A program made the translations under genes and the position numbers. A model generated the notes under the pieces. It saw only the letters and a list, made by a program, of their open reading frames with translations. It was not told where the DNA came from and made no database searches. This document shows, in pieces, positions 7,996 to 16,673 of a stretch of DNA of 64,000 nt; the first letter of the stretch is position 1; every line of letters begins with the position of its first letter. Source of the stretch: Demequina muriae (GTDB taxonomy: Bacteria; Actinomycetota; Actinomycetes; Actinomycetales; Demequinaceae); the NCBI RefSeq assembly GCF_030418295.1, contig NZ_JAUHQA010000001.1:1922001-1986000 (forward strand), given 5' to 3'.

Positions 7996-9029
7996 CCTCG
8001 CCGACGGATCGGCCCGCCAAGATCGCCCGCATTCAGGCGACCCTCCACGCGCACGGTGCGACCGCGATGACGGTGACGTCACCGGAGAACCTCGCGTGGC
8101 TGCTCGATGGCGCGCGCGTGACAGTGCCGTACTCGGGGCCGCCTGTGGTGTCGGCCAGGGTCAGCCTGGACGGCGACCTCACCGTCACCGCACTCGCGAA
8201 CGAGGCGCAGCGTATGCGTCACGAGGAACTCGACGCCGTCGACATCCGTTCGGTCCCGTGGCACGACGATGTGGCGCCGTTCGAGGCGGGAGCGCTGCGT
8301 GACACCGAGGTGCCGGGGGTGATGCGCGCCGCGCGCGCGTCACTCCTTCCCGTCGAGCGGCGTCGCTATGCACAGTTCTGCGCCGAGGCCGCGGCCCGCG
8401 TCGGGGCGGTCGCGCGAGCGGTGGCACGCCACGACAGCGAGCGCGATGTCGCGGCCCGCCTCGTCGCCGAGGTGGCTCGTCTGGGTGCGGATCCCATCGT
8501 GGTGCTCGTCGGTGGGGAGACCCGCACCGGAGTACAGCATCCCCTGCCCACCACTGCGCGCATCGGCCGCCGTGTCGTCATCGCAGTCGGAGCGCGCCGA
8601 CACGGCATGATCGCCAATCTCACGCGGGTCGTGTCGCTGGGCGCGGCCGCACACGCGGGGGAGTCGGCGCTGCGCGAGGTGGAGGCCGATGCGTGGGCCG
8701 CCACGCGACCTGGACGTCCGCTGGGAGAGGTGCTGTCCGACATCGCCATCGCCTACCAGCGCCACGGTCTCGGGGCCGATGCGTGGCTGGCCCATCACCA
8801 GGGCGGACCCACGGGGTATGTGGGCCGAGACCCCAAGGTGATGCCAGGCGAGACTGCCGTGGTGCACGCGGGCCAGGCATTCGCCTGGAACCCCTGGGTG
8901 CAAGGCGCGAAGGCCGAGGACACCGTGATCGTGGACCGCGACGGAACGCAGGTGCTGACGGTGGACCCCGACTGGCCGACGCAGAACGTACGAGGAGTGC
9001 CGCGCCCCGCGACACTGGAACTGGAATGA
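7992..9029 (+). CDS. M24-family (creatinase/aminopeptidase P fold) protein, metal ligands altered
   Basis: 345 residues. It has an N-terminal creatinase-like domain (about 1-130) and a pita-bread M24 domain. The ATG at 7992 overlaps the MFS stop (ATGA). At the places where M24 peptidases carry the two metal-binding aspartates the sequence reads GARRHGMIANLTRVV, so both appear replaced. The histidine region reads HHQGGPTGYVGRD, and the first metal glutamate is apparently replaced in AFAWNPWVQG, while the last one (AEDT) is kept. This matches a divergent M24 subgroup with an HQGG motif. It may hydrolyse something other than a peptide bond or be catalytically inactive. Its place between a transporter and a glycosidase suggests a role in carbohydrate conjugate metabolism, which is inference only. 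Confidence 0.8.
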   Translation: MTSPTDRPAKIARIQATLHAHGATAMTVTSPENLAWLLDGARVTVPYSGPPVVSARVSLDGDLTVTALANEAQRMRHEELDAVDIRSVPWHDDVAPFEAGALRDTEVPGVMRAARASLLPVERRRYAQFCAEAAARVGAVARAVARHDSERDVAARLVAEVARLGADPIVVLVGGETRTGVQHPLPTTARIGRRVVIAVGARRHGMIANLTRVVSLGAAAHAGESALREVEADAWAATRPGRPLGEVLSDIAIAYQRHGLGADAWLAHHQGGPTGYVGRDPKVMPGETAVVHAGQAFAWNPWVQGAKAEDTVIVDRDGTQVLTVDPDWPTQNVRGVPRPATLELE

Positions 9030-9040
9030 GAGGAATCACC

Positions 9041-10435
9041 ATGGCACTGGATTGGATCCGCGTCGACGGCACGAGGCTCGTGGACGAGTCAGGCACGACG
9101 GTCACGTTGTCCGGCGTGGGGCTGGGGGGCTGGATGAACATGGAGAACTTCATCACCGGCTACCCAGGCAATGAGGAGAACATCCGCCGCGTCATGCTCG
9201 ACCGTATGGGGCGCGAGGCGTACGACGCGTTCTTCGACGAGTTCCTGGTCGCGTTCTTCGACGAGGCGGACGCGGCTCACCTCGCCTCACTCGGCATCAA
9301 TTCCGTGCGCATCCCCTTCAACTACCGCCACTTCGAGGACGACGCCGCTCCGTTCGAGCTCAAGCAGAGCGGCTTCGCTCAGCTCGATCGTGTGGTCACC
9401 CTGCTCGCTCGTCACGGCATCTACTCGATCCTCGACCTGCACGCGTTGCCGGGACGGCAGAACCAGCACTGGCACTCGGATAACCCCACCCACATCGCCG
9501 ACTTCTGGACGCATCGGCATTTCCAGGATCGCGTGGTGCACCTCTGGGAGGCGCTCGCGGAGCACTTCAAGGACCGGCCCGAAGTCGCCGGGTACAACCC
9601 GATGAACGAGCCGTCGGACCCGACTGGCGCCGTCCTGCCGGTGTTCTACGAGCGGCTCGAGAAGGCGATCCGGGCGATCGACAATCGCCACGTGCTGTTT
9701 CTGGATGGCAACAAGTACTCGACCGACTTCTCGTTCCTCGACGGTCGCGCCGAGCCGCTGCCCAACACGGTCTACACCGCACACGACTACGCGCTCCCGG
9801 GCATCACAAGCGCGACCGCCTATCCAGGCGTCACCAGGGGAGAGCACTTTGACCGTGGCGTCGTGGAACAGACGTTCCTGCGCCGCACCGAATATATGCG
9901 CCGCACGGGCACTCCGATCTGGATCGGCGAGTTCGGTCCGGTGTATTCCGACGATCGCTCTCAGGACTCGTGGCGATACCAGTTGCTGCGCGACCAGCTT
10001 GAGATCTACCGCGATCACGGCGCCAGCTGGGCGCTCTGGACCTACAAGGACATCGGGCTTCAGGGGCTGGTGTGCGCGCGCCCCGACAGCCCGTATGTGG
10101 AGTTGATCGCGGACCTGGTCGAGCGCAAGAAGCGACTGGGAGTCGACTCATGGGGCGGCTCCGATGTGGGGGTGCGGGACATCCTCGACCCCATCGACGC
10201 GGCCTTCGACGCGGAGTTCCCTGACTTCGCGCCGTGGCCCTGGGGTCGCCAGCCGCACATCGCGACGCTGGTGCGCCACATCCTGCTCGCGGAGCCGCTC
10301 GCCGAGCAGTTCGGTGATCGCTTCGCAGGGGTGGACCCCGCACAGGCGCGGGCACTCGCGGCCAGCTTCCGCTTCGACGAGACCGTCGAGCGCTCGGGTC
10401 TGTCAGACGTGCTGCGCAGCCACCTGACCGCATGA
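9041..10435 (+). CDS. Glycoside hydrolase family 5-like glycosidase, cytoplasmic
   Basis: 464 residues, no signal peptide, so probably intracellular. TIM-barrel GH5 pattern: acid/base Glu190 in YNPMNEPSD, nucleophile Glu297 in TPIWIGEFGP, and conserved His and Asn positions in LDLHALPGRQNQHWH. The N-terminal GVGLGGWMNMENFITGYPG resembles exo-beta-glucanase-type GH5 enzymes. The ATG at 9041 was chosen because AGAGGA lies 7 bases upstream; an earlier ATG overlapping the previous stop (9026) would add five residues. As the last gene of the MFS/M24/GH5 unit it would cleave imported oligosaccharides. The exact linkage cannot be read; a beta-glucan or a beta-linked hetero-oligosaccharide fits best. 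Confidence 0.9.
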   Translation: MALDWIRVDGTRLVDESGTTVTLSGVGLGGWMNMENFITGYPGNEENIRRVMLDRMGREAYDAFFDEFLVAFFDEADAAHLASLGINSVRIPFNYRHFEDDAAPFELKQSGFAQLDRVVTLLARHGIYSILDLHALPGRQNQHWHSDNPTHIADFWTHRHFQDRVVHLWEALAEHFKDRPEVAGYNPMNEPSDPTGAVLPVFYERLEKAIRAIDNRHVLFLDGNKYSTDFSFLDGRAEPLPNTVYTAHDYALPGITSATAYPGVTRGEHFDRGVVEQTFLRRTEYMRRTGTPIWIGEFGPVYSDDRSQDSWRYQLLRDQLEIYRDHGASWALWTYKDIGLQGLVCARPDSPYVELIADLVERKKRLGVDSWGGSDVGVRDILDPIDAAFDAEFPDFAPWPWGRQPHIATLVRHILLAEPLAEQFGDRFAGVDPAQARALAASFRFDETVERSGLSDVLRSHLTA

Positions 10436-10453
10436 CTCCGGGCGGCGGGGCCG

Positions 10454-12094
10454 CTACGAGCGCGGCGTGATCACGCCGATGCTCGTGCGGCCCCCGCGCG
10501 TTCCTCCGTGCACCGCGACGCGGTCATTGCCAGCGAGCGTGAGCGACAGCACGTCCGGTCCGATCGTGAGGTCGCCCGACACGGGTGCGGGGGACAGGCC
10601 CACGACCGTGTCGAGGTCGCCTGCTGCGTCGAGGACGATGCGCCAGCCGCGGGGGAAGGTCAGCCAGAGGTCGCCGTCGCGCCACAACTGAGCGACGTGG
10701 TCGTCCATCGCCAACTCGTACGCGACCCCCGCATGCGTGCGGGCGTACGCGACCGCATCGGCCGCCGTGCCGTGGCCCATGCGGGTCGGCGCGAGCGCGC
10801 TGCACCAGAGCTCGCCGTCGGGCTGGGGGAGGATTCCGCAGTGGCGCTCGATCGCATCGAGGAACCACAGGATCGCGGGTGAGTAGACCTCGGTGAAGCC
10901 CGCGTCGCCGCTCCACGGGTCGAAGCACTGCGGGAAGCGGTCCGCGGCGGCGAGGGCCTCGATCATCGGTGTGCTCAGCATGCCGAGCTCTGCCACACGA
11001 CCCTGATGCTCGAAGGCGGCAGGGGTGCGAAGCATGGTGAGAGCATTCGTCGGCCCGCCCCACGAGTTCCGGGAGAAGTCGCGGTCGAACCGGGGATCGT
11101 CCAGTGCGATCGAGGTGAGGCCGTAGCCCGCCAGGAACTTGGTGCGGTTCATCAGGTAGCGCTCGAGCGCGCGCGAGACCATGGCGCCGTCGCCGATCTC
11201 GCAAGCGAGCACCCGCAGCAGCACGTCCGACTGCAGCCGTCGGCGGGTGCCAGTCGCCTCCATGTCGTAGAAGAACTCGTCCTCCTCGTCGAAGCACTCG
11301 CGCCACAGGCTCGCCTCGCTCGTCCGGGCGCGCTCGCGCCAGGGCTCCCCGTCCTCCCCGAGCTCCTCGGCGATGAGAGCGAGGTAGGACCGCTGGCACG
11401 CGACGTTGGCGGTGAGGTCGGGCGCCACGAGCGGGAGCAGGGGGTCCGAGTCGTCCCAGCGCGTCGCGTCACCGTCAACGCACCGATCTGCGACTCCCCA
11501 GAAGCGGGGCGACAGATCATGGCCGGTGTCGAAGGTGCAGAAGGCCTCGACGCCGCCGGTGCCGCGCGTGTCGCGGTGGCGGGCGAGCCACGCATCCATC
11601 CGTGCCATCGCCTCGTACATGGTCCGCAGATGGTCGGGGGCTCCGCCGCAGAGCCGGTGGTGGTTCCATACGGCGCGCGCGAGCGGCGACACGATCTGGA
11701 TCTGACTGAACCCTGGGCCGTCGGACGTGACCTTGTACGGCATGAGGCCGTCGTCGCGCATATGGGTGGCGAACAGTCGGTGGGTCGCCTCGGAGACCTC
11801 GGGGGCGAACCGAGTCAGCACCTCGGTGCTCGCCGTGCCCGTGCTCTCGATCCATGCGCCGTGATACACGCCCCCTTCGCTGACGACTGACGCACCTCCG
11901 GCGAACGGGCTGATACATTGCGCGAGCTCGCGGAGTGCCTGGTCCCATCGCGCTTCGAGAGTGCCGCCCACGGAGGAAAAGCGCACGCCAGCCTCGAGCA
12001 GCCCTGAGCTGAGCGGGTGGTCGGTGCTGAGACCTGCGCGCGCGGCGGCCGATGCGGCATGCAGTCGTGAGCGGGCGTCATCAAGCGAGTTCAT
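10454..12094 (-). CDS. MGH1-like (alpha/alpha)6-barrel glycoside hydrolase
   Basis: 546 residues, no signal peptide. The helical-barrel pattern of GH63/GH37-like enzymes (mannosylglycerate-hydrolase-like, MGH1 domain) is seen in the order DDGLMPYK, QSDVLLRVLACEIGDGAMV, RNSWGGPTNALTMLR and FTEVYSPAILWFLDAI; the tail (about 470-546) looks like a beta-sandwich cap. Candidate acids lie in RNSWGGPT and CFDPWSGDAG. It lies downstream of the second binding-protein gene on the same strand and is probably co-transcribed through a weak hairpin. It likely removes a terminal sugar from imported oligosaccharides. ATG start at 12092-12094 has only a weak ribosome site (GGATGGAA). Confidence 0.8.
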   Translation of the reverse strand: MNSLDDARSRLHAASAAARAGLSTDHPLSSGLLEAGVRFSSVGGTLEARWDQALRELAQCISPFAGGASVVSEGGVYHGAWIESTGTASTEVLTRFAPEVSEATHRLFATHMRDDGLMPYKVTSDGPGFSQIQIVSPLARAVWNHHRLCGGAPDHLRTMYEAMARMDAWLARHRDTRGTGGVEAFCTFDTGHDLSPRFWGVADRCVDGDATRWDDSDPLLPLVAPDLTANVACQRSYLALIAEELGEDGEPWRERARTSEASLWRECFDEEDEFFYDMEATGTRRRLQSDVLLRVLACEIGDGAMVSRALERYLMNRTKFLAGYGLTSIALDDPRFDRDFSRNSWGGPTNALTMLRTPAAFEHQGRVAELGMLSTPMIEALAAADRFPQCFDPWSGDAGFTEVYSPAILWFLDAIERHCGILPQPDGELWCSALAPTRMGHGTAADAVAYARTHAGVAYELAMDDHVAQLWRDGDLWLTFPRGWRIVLDAAGDLDTVVGLSPAPVSGDLTIGPDVLSLTLAGNDRVAVHGGTRGGRTSIGVITPRS

Positions 12095-12120
12095 GGTTCC
12101 ATCCTGGTGGACGACAGCGA

Positions 12121-12147
12121 CGGGCGGCCCCGACAGGGGACCGCCCG
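12121..12147 (-). terminator. Hairpin behind the second binding-protein gene
   Basis: Inverted repeat 12121-12131/12137-12147 (10 pairs, one mismatch, 5-base loop), starting 26 bases after the binding-protein stop. No U-tract. It is probably a partial terminator or 3' stabiliser between this gene and the MGH1-like gene. Confidence 0.55.
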
Positions 12148-12173
12148 CCGCTGAGGTGGGTTGAGCCGGTGAC

Positions 12174-13511
12174 TCAGTTCAAGTCGCCCGACAGCTGCTC
12201 GATCCAGATCTGCGCCGCCTCCTGCGGAGTGGCGTCGCCGAACAGGACCGCTGCCTCGGCGTCCTGGGTGTACTTGTTCATGTTCGCGCCGCCATCAGGC
12301 TGAGGCGGTGCGACGGTGCCGGAGTCGAGCACGGACTGCACATACTCGGCGGCCACCTGGCTCGGTCCCTCGAGCAGCGGTGCCACGACCTCGGCTGTGT
12401 CCGGGTTGAAGGGCACGCCGCGAGTGTCGAGGATGAGCTCAGCAGCGGCGGGCTCGTTCAGGAACCAGTCGACCAGCATGGCCGCCTCTTCCGGGTGTGC
12501 GGTCGCTGCGTTGATCGACCAGAAGGACGACGGCAGCAGGGCCACGCCAGTCTGGTCGGTGTTCGTCGGGGGCGTCAGCACCGTCGTGGTGCCACCCATC
12601 TCATAGGTGCCCACGAGGTTCGAGTATCCGAACGTGATTCCTGCCTGGCCCAGCGTGTACAGCTGCTGGTCCGGGGGCAGCGCCCACCCCGCGGTGATGA
12701 TGCTCGGGTCCGGGAGTCCGCCGCCGTCGAGCATCTCGAGCTCGATCTCGTACCAGCTGGCGATGTCATCCGCTTCGACAGCGAGCTGGCCCTCCCAGTC
12801 GTAGATGCCGAGCTCCGTCTCCTGGGCCGCGTAGGTGCCGATGATGTCCTGCACTCGCAGGTCGAGGCCGTACACGGGCTCGCCGGCCTCGTTCGTGAGG
12901 CCGGCGCTGCCGATGGCGTTCGATGCCTCGATCACGTCGTCCCAGGTCCATGACTCGTCCGGGAGGTCCACGCCGGCCTCGGCGAAGATGTCCTCGTTGA
13001 TGAACGCAGCGGTCGCGTTGCCGCCGGTGGGCAGGCCATACAGCGTGCCGTCCACAACGGCGCTCGTCGTGGAGAAGTCCGGATACTGGTCTGCCTGCAC
13101 GATGTCGGCGACGGTGCCGATGTCGAGCAGTGCGCCAGCCGCGCCATACTCCTGCGGCTTGGCCCCGCCCAGCGCGAACACGTCCGGCGCGGTCTCGCCG
13201 CCGGTGCCGAAGTCCGTCGCGAGTCGGTTGAACAGGTCGTCGGGGCTTCCGACGGGAGTCTGGGTCACCGAGATGTTCGGGTGCTCCGCCTCGAACATCG
13301 TGATCACTTCATCGAACAACGCTGCGCGAGCATCGTCGCCCCACCAGGACATCTCCAGCGTGATCGCCTCGTCGGTGGAGCCGTTGTCGTCAGTGCTGCC
13401 GGAGCTCTCCGGGTCGGAGTCCGCAGAGCAGGCCGTGAGGACGAGCGCGGTGGCGAGAGCGGCGGTGGCCGCCGCGCCCTTCCGCGCCGGGAAACGGGGT
13501 GTACGCGTCAT
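12174..13511 (-). CDS. CUT1 sugar ABC transporter substrate-binding lipoprotein (second system)
   Basis: 445 residues with a signal peptide and lipobox LTAC, then a Ser/Asp/Gly-rich linker. The mature part has the MalE-type fold with ITLEMSWWGDD at the start, ADQYPDF and PTGGNATAAFINEDIF in the hinge-facing region and TILDTRGVPFN-like sequence near the C-terminus. Start ATG at 13509-13511 with GGAGAAGAGG upstream. Its promoter carries the LacI operator at 13618-13629, as does the permease operon starting at 14844, so both parts of one transporter are expressed together although they are on opposite strands with the regulator between them. The substrate is likely the oligosaccharide handled by the nearby GH5 and MGH1 enzymes. 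Confidence 0.93.
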   Translation of the reverse strand: MTRTPRFPARKGAAATAALATALVLTACSADSDPESSGSTDDNGSTDEAITLEMSWWGDDARAALFDEVITMFEAEHPNISVTQTPVGSPDDLFNRLATDFGTGGETAPDVFALGGAKPQEYGAAGALLDIGTVADIVQADQYPDFSTTSAVVDGTLYGLPTGGNATAAFINEDIFAEAGVDLPDESWTWDDVIEASNAIGSAGLTNEAGEPVYGLDLRVQDIIGTYAAQETELGIYDWEGQLAVEADDIASWYEIELEMLDGGGLPDPSIITAGWALPPDQQLYTLGQAGITFGYSNLVGTYEMGGTTTVLTPPTNTDQTGVALLPSSFWSINAATAHPEEAAMLVDWFLNEPAAAELILDTRGVPFNPDTAEVVAPLLEGPSQVAAEYVQSVLDSGTVAPPQPDGGANMNKYTQDAEAAVLFGDATPQEAAQIWIEQLSGDLN

Positions 13512-13617
13512 TGCGCCTCTTCTCCTCGTCGGTGGTATCCCACCGGTTGTGGTGCCATGGCCCCGAGGACGTCGCCCCCGGGGAAGAACGATTCATCAGA
13601 CGCGCTCTCGCCTCTGA

Positions 13618-13629
13618 GAAACCGCTTTC
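13618..13629 (-). promoter_or_regulatory. LacI-family operator upstream of the second binding-protein gene
   Basis: GAAACCGCTTTC, flanked by GA and TC so that 13616-13631 is GAGAAA-CCGC-TTTCTC with 6-bp symmetrical arms. It lies about 105 bases before the ATG at 13511 and is the most symmetrical of the three sites. Confidence 0.8.
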
Positions 13630-13678
13630 TCGGAACGTACCATCGGTCGAAAACGCTGTCAACGGAGTGATTGAATCG

Positions 13679-14683
13679 TTACCGAATTGCGGGTCCGGTC
13701 GATGCTCGCACCTCGACGCGGGGTGCGTAGACCACGTTGTCGCCGGGTACGTCGCCAGCCAGCAGCGCGCTCATCCGGGCCCATGCCTCGACGCCGAGTT
13801 CGGCATGCCCGACTGAAGCGGTGGTCAGCGATGGGGCAGTGAAGCGGGCGAAGGGAATGTCGTCGAATCCGGTGACCGACACGTCGTCGGGCACCCGGAC
13901 TCCCAGGTCGATCAGCCCGTTCAGCAGTCCCACCGCAACCAGGTCGTTGAAGGCGAGGGCCGCCGTGGCGCCCGAGTCGCGGACGGCGGTCCTGGCCGCG
14001 AAGCCGTCGTCCGACGTCACGCCGGCACGGACTCGATCGACCCGGACGCCGGGCACCGCCGCAGCGAAGTCATCGAGCCCGCGCAGTCGGTGGGCGTTCG
14101 AGGCGCTCTGGGGCGGACCCTCGAGGTAGACCAGGTGTCGGTGGCCCAGGTCGTAGACGTGCTGGGCGAGGTCGCGGATCCCGCTGCGGTAGTCGATCGA
14201 GAGCGTCGGGGTGTCGATCTCGGGGACGGCACGGTTGATCAGCACCAAGGGGCGCAACGACTCGCTGAGGGCCACCAGCTCGTCGTGCGGCATGCGCGGA
14301 GCACACAGCACGATCGCGTCGCACCGTCGCCTGATCTCCGTCGCCAGCAGCGGCTCATCGCTCGGCGACTCGGCGGAATCGGCGACCAGGACGCGGTACC
14401 CCTCCTTGCCGGCGGTCTTGCTCAGGCCGGTCAGTACGGCCTGGAACGCGGGGTTGGAGAGGTCGGGGACGACGAACGCCACGGCCTGCGTCTGGCCCAG
14501 GGCCAGGCTGCGAGCGGTGTGGTTCGGCATATAGGCGAGCGCCACGGCAGAGGCGCGCACCCTCTCGGCCACGGCCGGGTCGCCAAAGAACCTCCCGTTC
14601 ATCACGCGGGACACCGTCGCCGGCGACACGTCGGCGTGCCTGGCGACCTCGGCGATGGTGGTCGCATGCCGTTCTCGAGTCAC
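13679..14683 (-). CDS. LacI family transcriptional regulator (probable owner of the three operators)
   Basis: 334 residues. N-terminal LacI helix-turn-helix and hinge helix (ATTIAEVARHADVSPATVSR, about residues 7-26), then a type 1 periplasmic-binding-like sensor domain with the usual GFDDIPFARFTAPSLTTA strand near the C-terminus. GTG start at 14681-14683 with GAGGAGG upstream. Operators of LacI type lie on both sides, before the binding-protein gene and before the permease operon. It is thus the likely repressor of the whole sugar and sugar-acid module, released by a pathway intermediate. The ligand is unknown. Confidence 0.92.
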   Translation of the reverse strand: MTRERHATTIAEVARHADVSPATVSRVMNGRFFGDPAVAERVRASAVALAYMPNHTARSLALGQTQAVAFVVPDLSNPAFQAVLTGLSKTAGKEGYRVLVADSAESPSDEPLLATEIRRRCDAIVLCAPRMPHDELVALSESLRPLVLINRAVPEIDTPTLSIDYRSGIRDLAQHVYDLGHRHLVYLEGPPQSASNAHRLRGLDDFAAAVPGVRVDRVRAGVTSDDGFAARTAVRDSGATAALAFNDLVAVGLLNGLIDLGVRVPDDVSVTGFDDIPFARFTAPSLTTASVGHAELGVEAWARMSALLAGDVPGDNVVYAPRVEVRASTGPAIR

Positions 14684-14786
14684 GCGAGCCTCCTCACTTC
14701 ATCGTCTGGTGACACCATAGTGGCCGATGCGCGGGTCAGGTTTGACGTCCCGCCGCGGCTCGTGCCATGATGCCAGCACACAGCGT

Positions 14787-14798
14787 GAAACCGCTTTC
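14787..14798 (+). promoter_or_regulatory. LacI-family operator upstream of the permease operon
   Basis: GAAACCGCTTTC, identical in the core to 13618-13629, ending 45 bases before the GTG start of the permease gene at 14844. Confidence 0.78.
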
Positions 14799-14843
14799 TC
14801 GACCGTGAATGGCCGGGAGCACACAGTCGACAAGGAGGTTGGC

Positions 14844-15800
14844 GTGAGCAGTCTTGACGAACTCCGCACCATGGCGCGCACGGCGCGTGGGAGCGGAGCG
14901 CGGGTCAAGCACAAGGCCCCGGACAATCGCGCGGCATACCTGTTCCTCGCTCCGTGGCTGCTGGGCCTGATCGCCTTCACCGCGGGACCGATGGTGGCGT
15001 CGCTCTATCTGTCGTTCACGGACTACAACCTGCTGCAGTCTCCGATCGACAATCCGCCGGACTGGATCGGACTCGGCAACTACGCAGAGATGTTCAGCGA
15101 CCCGGACTTCTGGAACTCCGTCAGGGTCACCTTGACGTACGTGCTGATCTCTGTGCCGCTGCAGCTGGTCTTGGCGCTCCTGCTGGCGCTGGCGCTCGAC
15201 AAGGGTCTGCGCGGGCTCTCGATCTACCGGTCGATCTTCTACCTGCCGAGTCTGCTTGGCGGGTCGGTCGCGATCGCGATCCTGTGGCGTCAGGTGTTCG
15301 GCAAGGAGGGGCTCGTCAACGGGTTCCTGGCCTGGTTCGGCATCGACGGGCCCGGGTGGATCGGGCACCCGGACTATGCGCTGAGCACGATCATCGTGCT
15401 GCACATCTGGACGTTCGGCTCACCGATGGTGATCTTCCTTGCCGGTCTGCGTCAGATTCCTGCTCTCTACTACGAAGCGGCCGAGGTGGACGGTGCGGGT
15501 CCGGTGAGGCGGTTCTACTCCATCACCCTGCCGCTCCTGACGCCGATCATCTTCTTCAACCTGGTGCTGCAGATCATCTTCGCCTTCCAGAATTTCACCC
15601 AGGCCTATGTGGTCTCGGGAGGCACCGGCGGCCCGGCTGATTCGACGATGTTCTACACGCTGTTCCTCTATCGCGTCGGCTTCCTCGAGTACGACATGGG
15701 CCTCGCCTCCGCGATGGCCTGGTTCCTGGTGATCGTGATCGCGGCGTTCACTCTGATCAACTTCTGGCTCTCGAAGTATTGGGTGTTCTATGACGACTGA
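14844..15800 (+). CDS. CUT1 sugar ABC transporter permease (MalF type, second system)
   Basis: 318 residues with six membrane segments, the first at YLFLAPWLLGLIAFTAG, and the EAA loop EAAEVDGAGPVRRFYSITLP. The frame is open further upstream, but the GTG at 14844 has a near-perfect AAGGAGG (14832-14838) five bases before it and follows the LacI operator. First gene of a long operon: permease, permease, Gfo/Idh, SDR, DHDPS-type dehydratase, enolase-type dehydratase, aldehyde dehydrogenase. Its partner binding protein is encoded at 12174-13511. No ATPase gene is in the cluster. Confidence 0.93.
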   Translation: MSSLDELRTMARTARGSGARVKHKAPDNRAAYLFLAPWLLGLIAFTAGPMVASLYLSFTDYNLLQSPIDNPPDWIGLGNYAEMFSDPDFWNSVRVTLTYVLISVPLQLVLALLLALALDKGLRGLSIYRSIFYLPSLLGGSVAIAILWRQVFGKEGLVNGFLAWFGIDGPGWIGHPDYALSTIIVLHIWTFGSPMVIFLAGLRQIPALYYEAAEVDGAGPVRRFYSITLPLLTPIIFFNLVLQIIFAFQNFTQAYVVSGGTGGPADSTMFYTLFLYRVGFLEYDMGLASAMAWFLVIVIAAFTLINFWLSKYWVFYDD

Positions 15801-16659
15801 CATCGACCGTCCTGTCCGCACGCGCACGCCCCGAGAGCGAGTGACGTCGTTCGCGAAGCACGCGTCGCTCGTCCTGTTCTCGGCGATTATGATCTACCCC
15901 TTGGTGTGGCTCGTGATCTCGAGCTTCAAGCCGAATGCGGACATCTTCCGGGACCTCAGCATCTTCACCACTGACCTCACGGTCGAGAACTACATCAACG
16001 GGTGGAACGACCTGCAGCACCCGTTCAGCGTCTTCCTGCTGAACTCCACGATCATCTCGGCCGCCTCGATCATCGGGAACCTGCTGTCCTGCTCGCTCGC
16101 CGCATATGCGTTCGCCCGGCTGCGGTTCCGCTTCCGCAACCTGCTGTTCGCGCTGATGCTGATGACGATCATGCTGCCGTTCCAGGTGACGCTCATTCCG
16201 CAGTTCACGATCTTCAAGGAACTGGGCTGGCTGAATACCTTCCTCCCACTCATCGTGCCCAAGTTCCTGGCAGTGGACGCATTCTTCATCTTCCTGATGG
16301 TGCAGTTCATCCGTGCGCTTCCACGGGAGATCTTCGAGGCCGCGCGCATCGACGGCGCTGGGCATCTGCGCACCTTCATCCAGGTCACGCTGCCGCTGAT
16401 GATCCCGGCGTTGGCCACCACGGCCATCTTCACGTTCATCTGGACGTGGTCGGACTTCTTCGGGCCACTGATCTACCTCCGACTACCCGAGACATTCCCC
16501 GTCTCGGTCGCGCTCAAGGGGTTCCTCGACGTCCAGTCGAGCTCCGACTTCGGCTCGATGTTCGCGATGTCCGTCGTGTCGTTGCTGCCCCTGTTCGTCG
16601 TGTTCCTCGTCGGCCAGCGGTACCTCATCAAAGGCTTCGCCACCACCGGACTCAAGTAA
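15790..16659 (+). CDS. CUT1 sugar ABC transporter permease (MalG type, second system)
   Basis: 289 residues, six membrane segments, EAA loop EAARIDGAGHLRTFIQVTLP, and a C-terminus ending near the membrane (GQRYLIKGFATTGLK), typical of MalG proteins. ATG start overlaps the previous gene by 11 bases, which indicates translational coupling. Forms a heterodimer with the preceding permease. Confidence 0.93.
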   Translation: MTTDIDRPVRTRTPRERVTSFAKHASLVLFSAIMIYPLVWLVISSFKPNADIFRDLSIFTTDLTVENYINGWNDLQHPFSVFLLNSTIISAASIIGNLLSCSLAAYAFARLRFRFRNLLFALMLMTIMLPFQVTLIPQFTIFKELGWLNTFLPLIVPKFLAVDAFFIFLMVQFIRALPREIFEAARIDGAGHLRTFIQVTLPLMIPALATTAIFTFIWTWSDFFGPLIYLRLPETFPVSVALKGFLDVQSSSDFGSMFAMSVVSLLPLFVVFLVGQRYLIKGFATTGLK

Positions 16660-16673
16660 GGGGTCTCCTTCGC

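Noticed and set aside
6556-8082. 508-codon minus-strand frame opposite the MFS gene
   Set aside because: The plus-strand frame encodes a clear MFS protein with membrane helices; the minus-strand product is charged low-complexity sequence.
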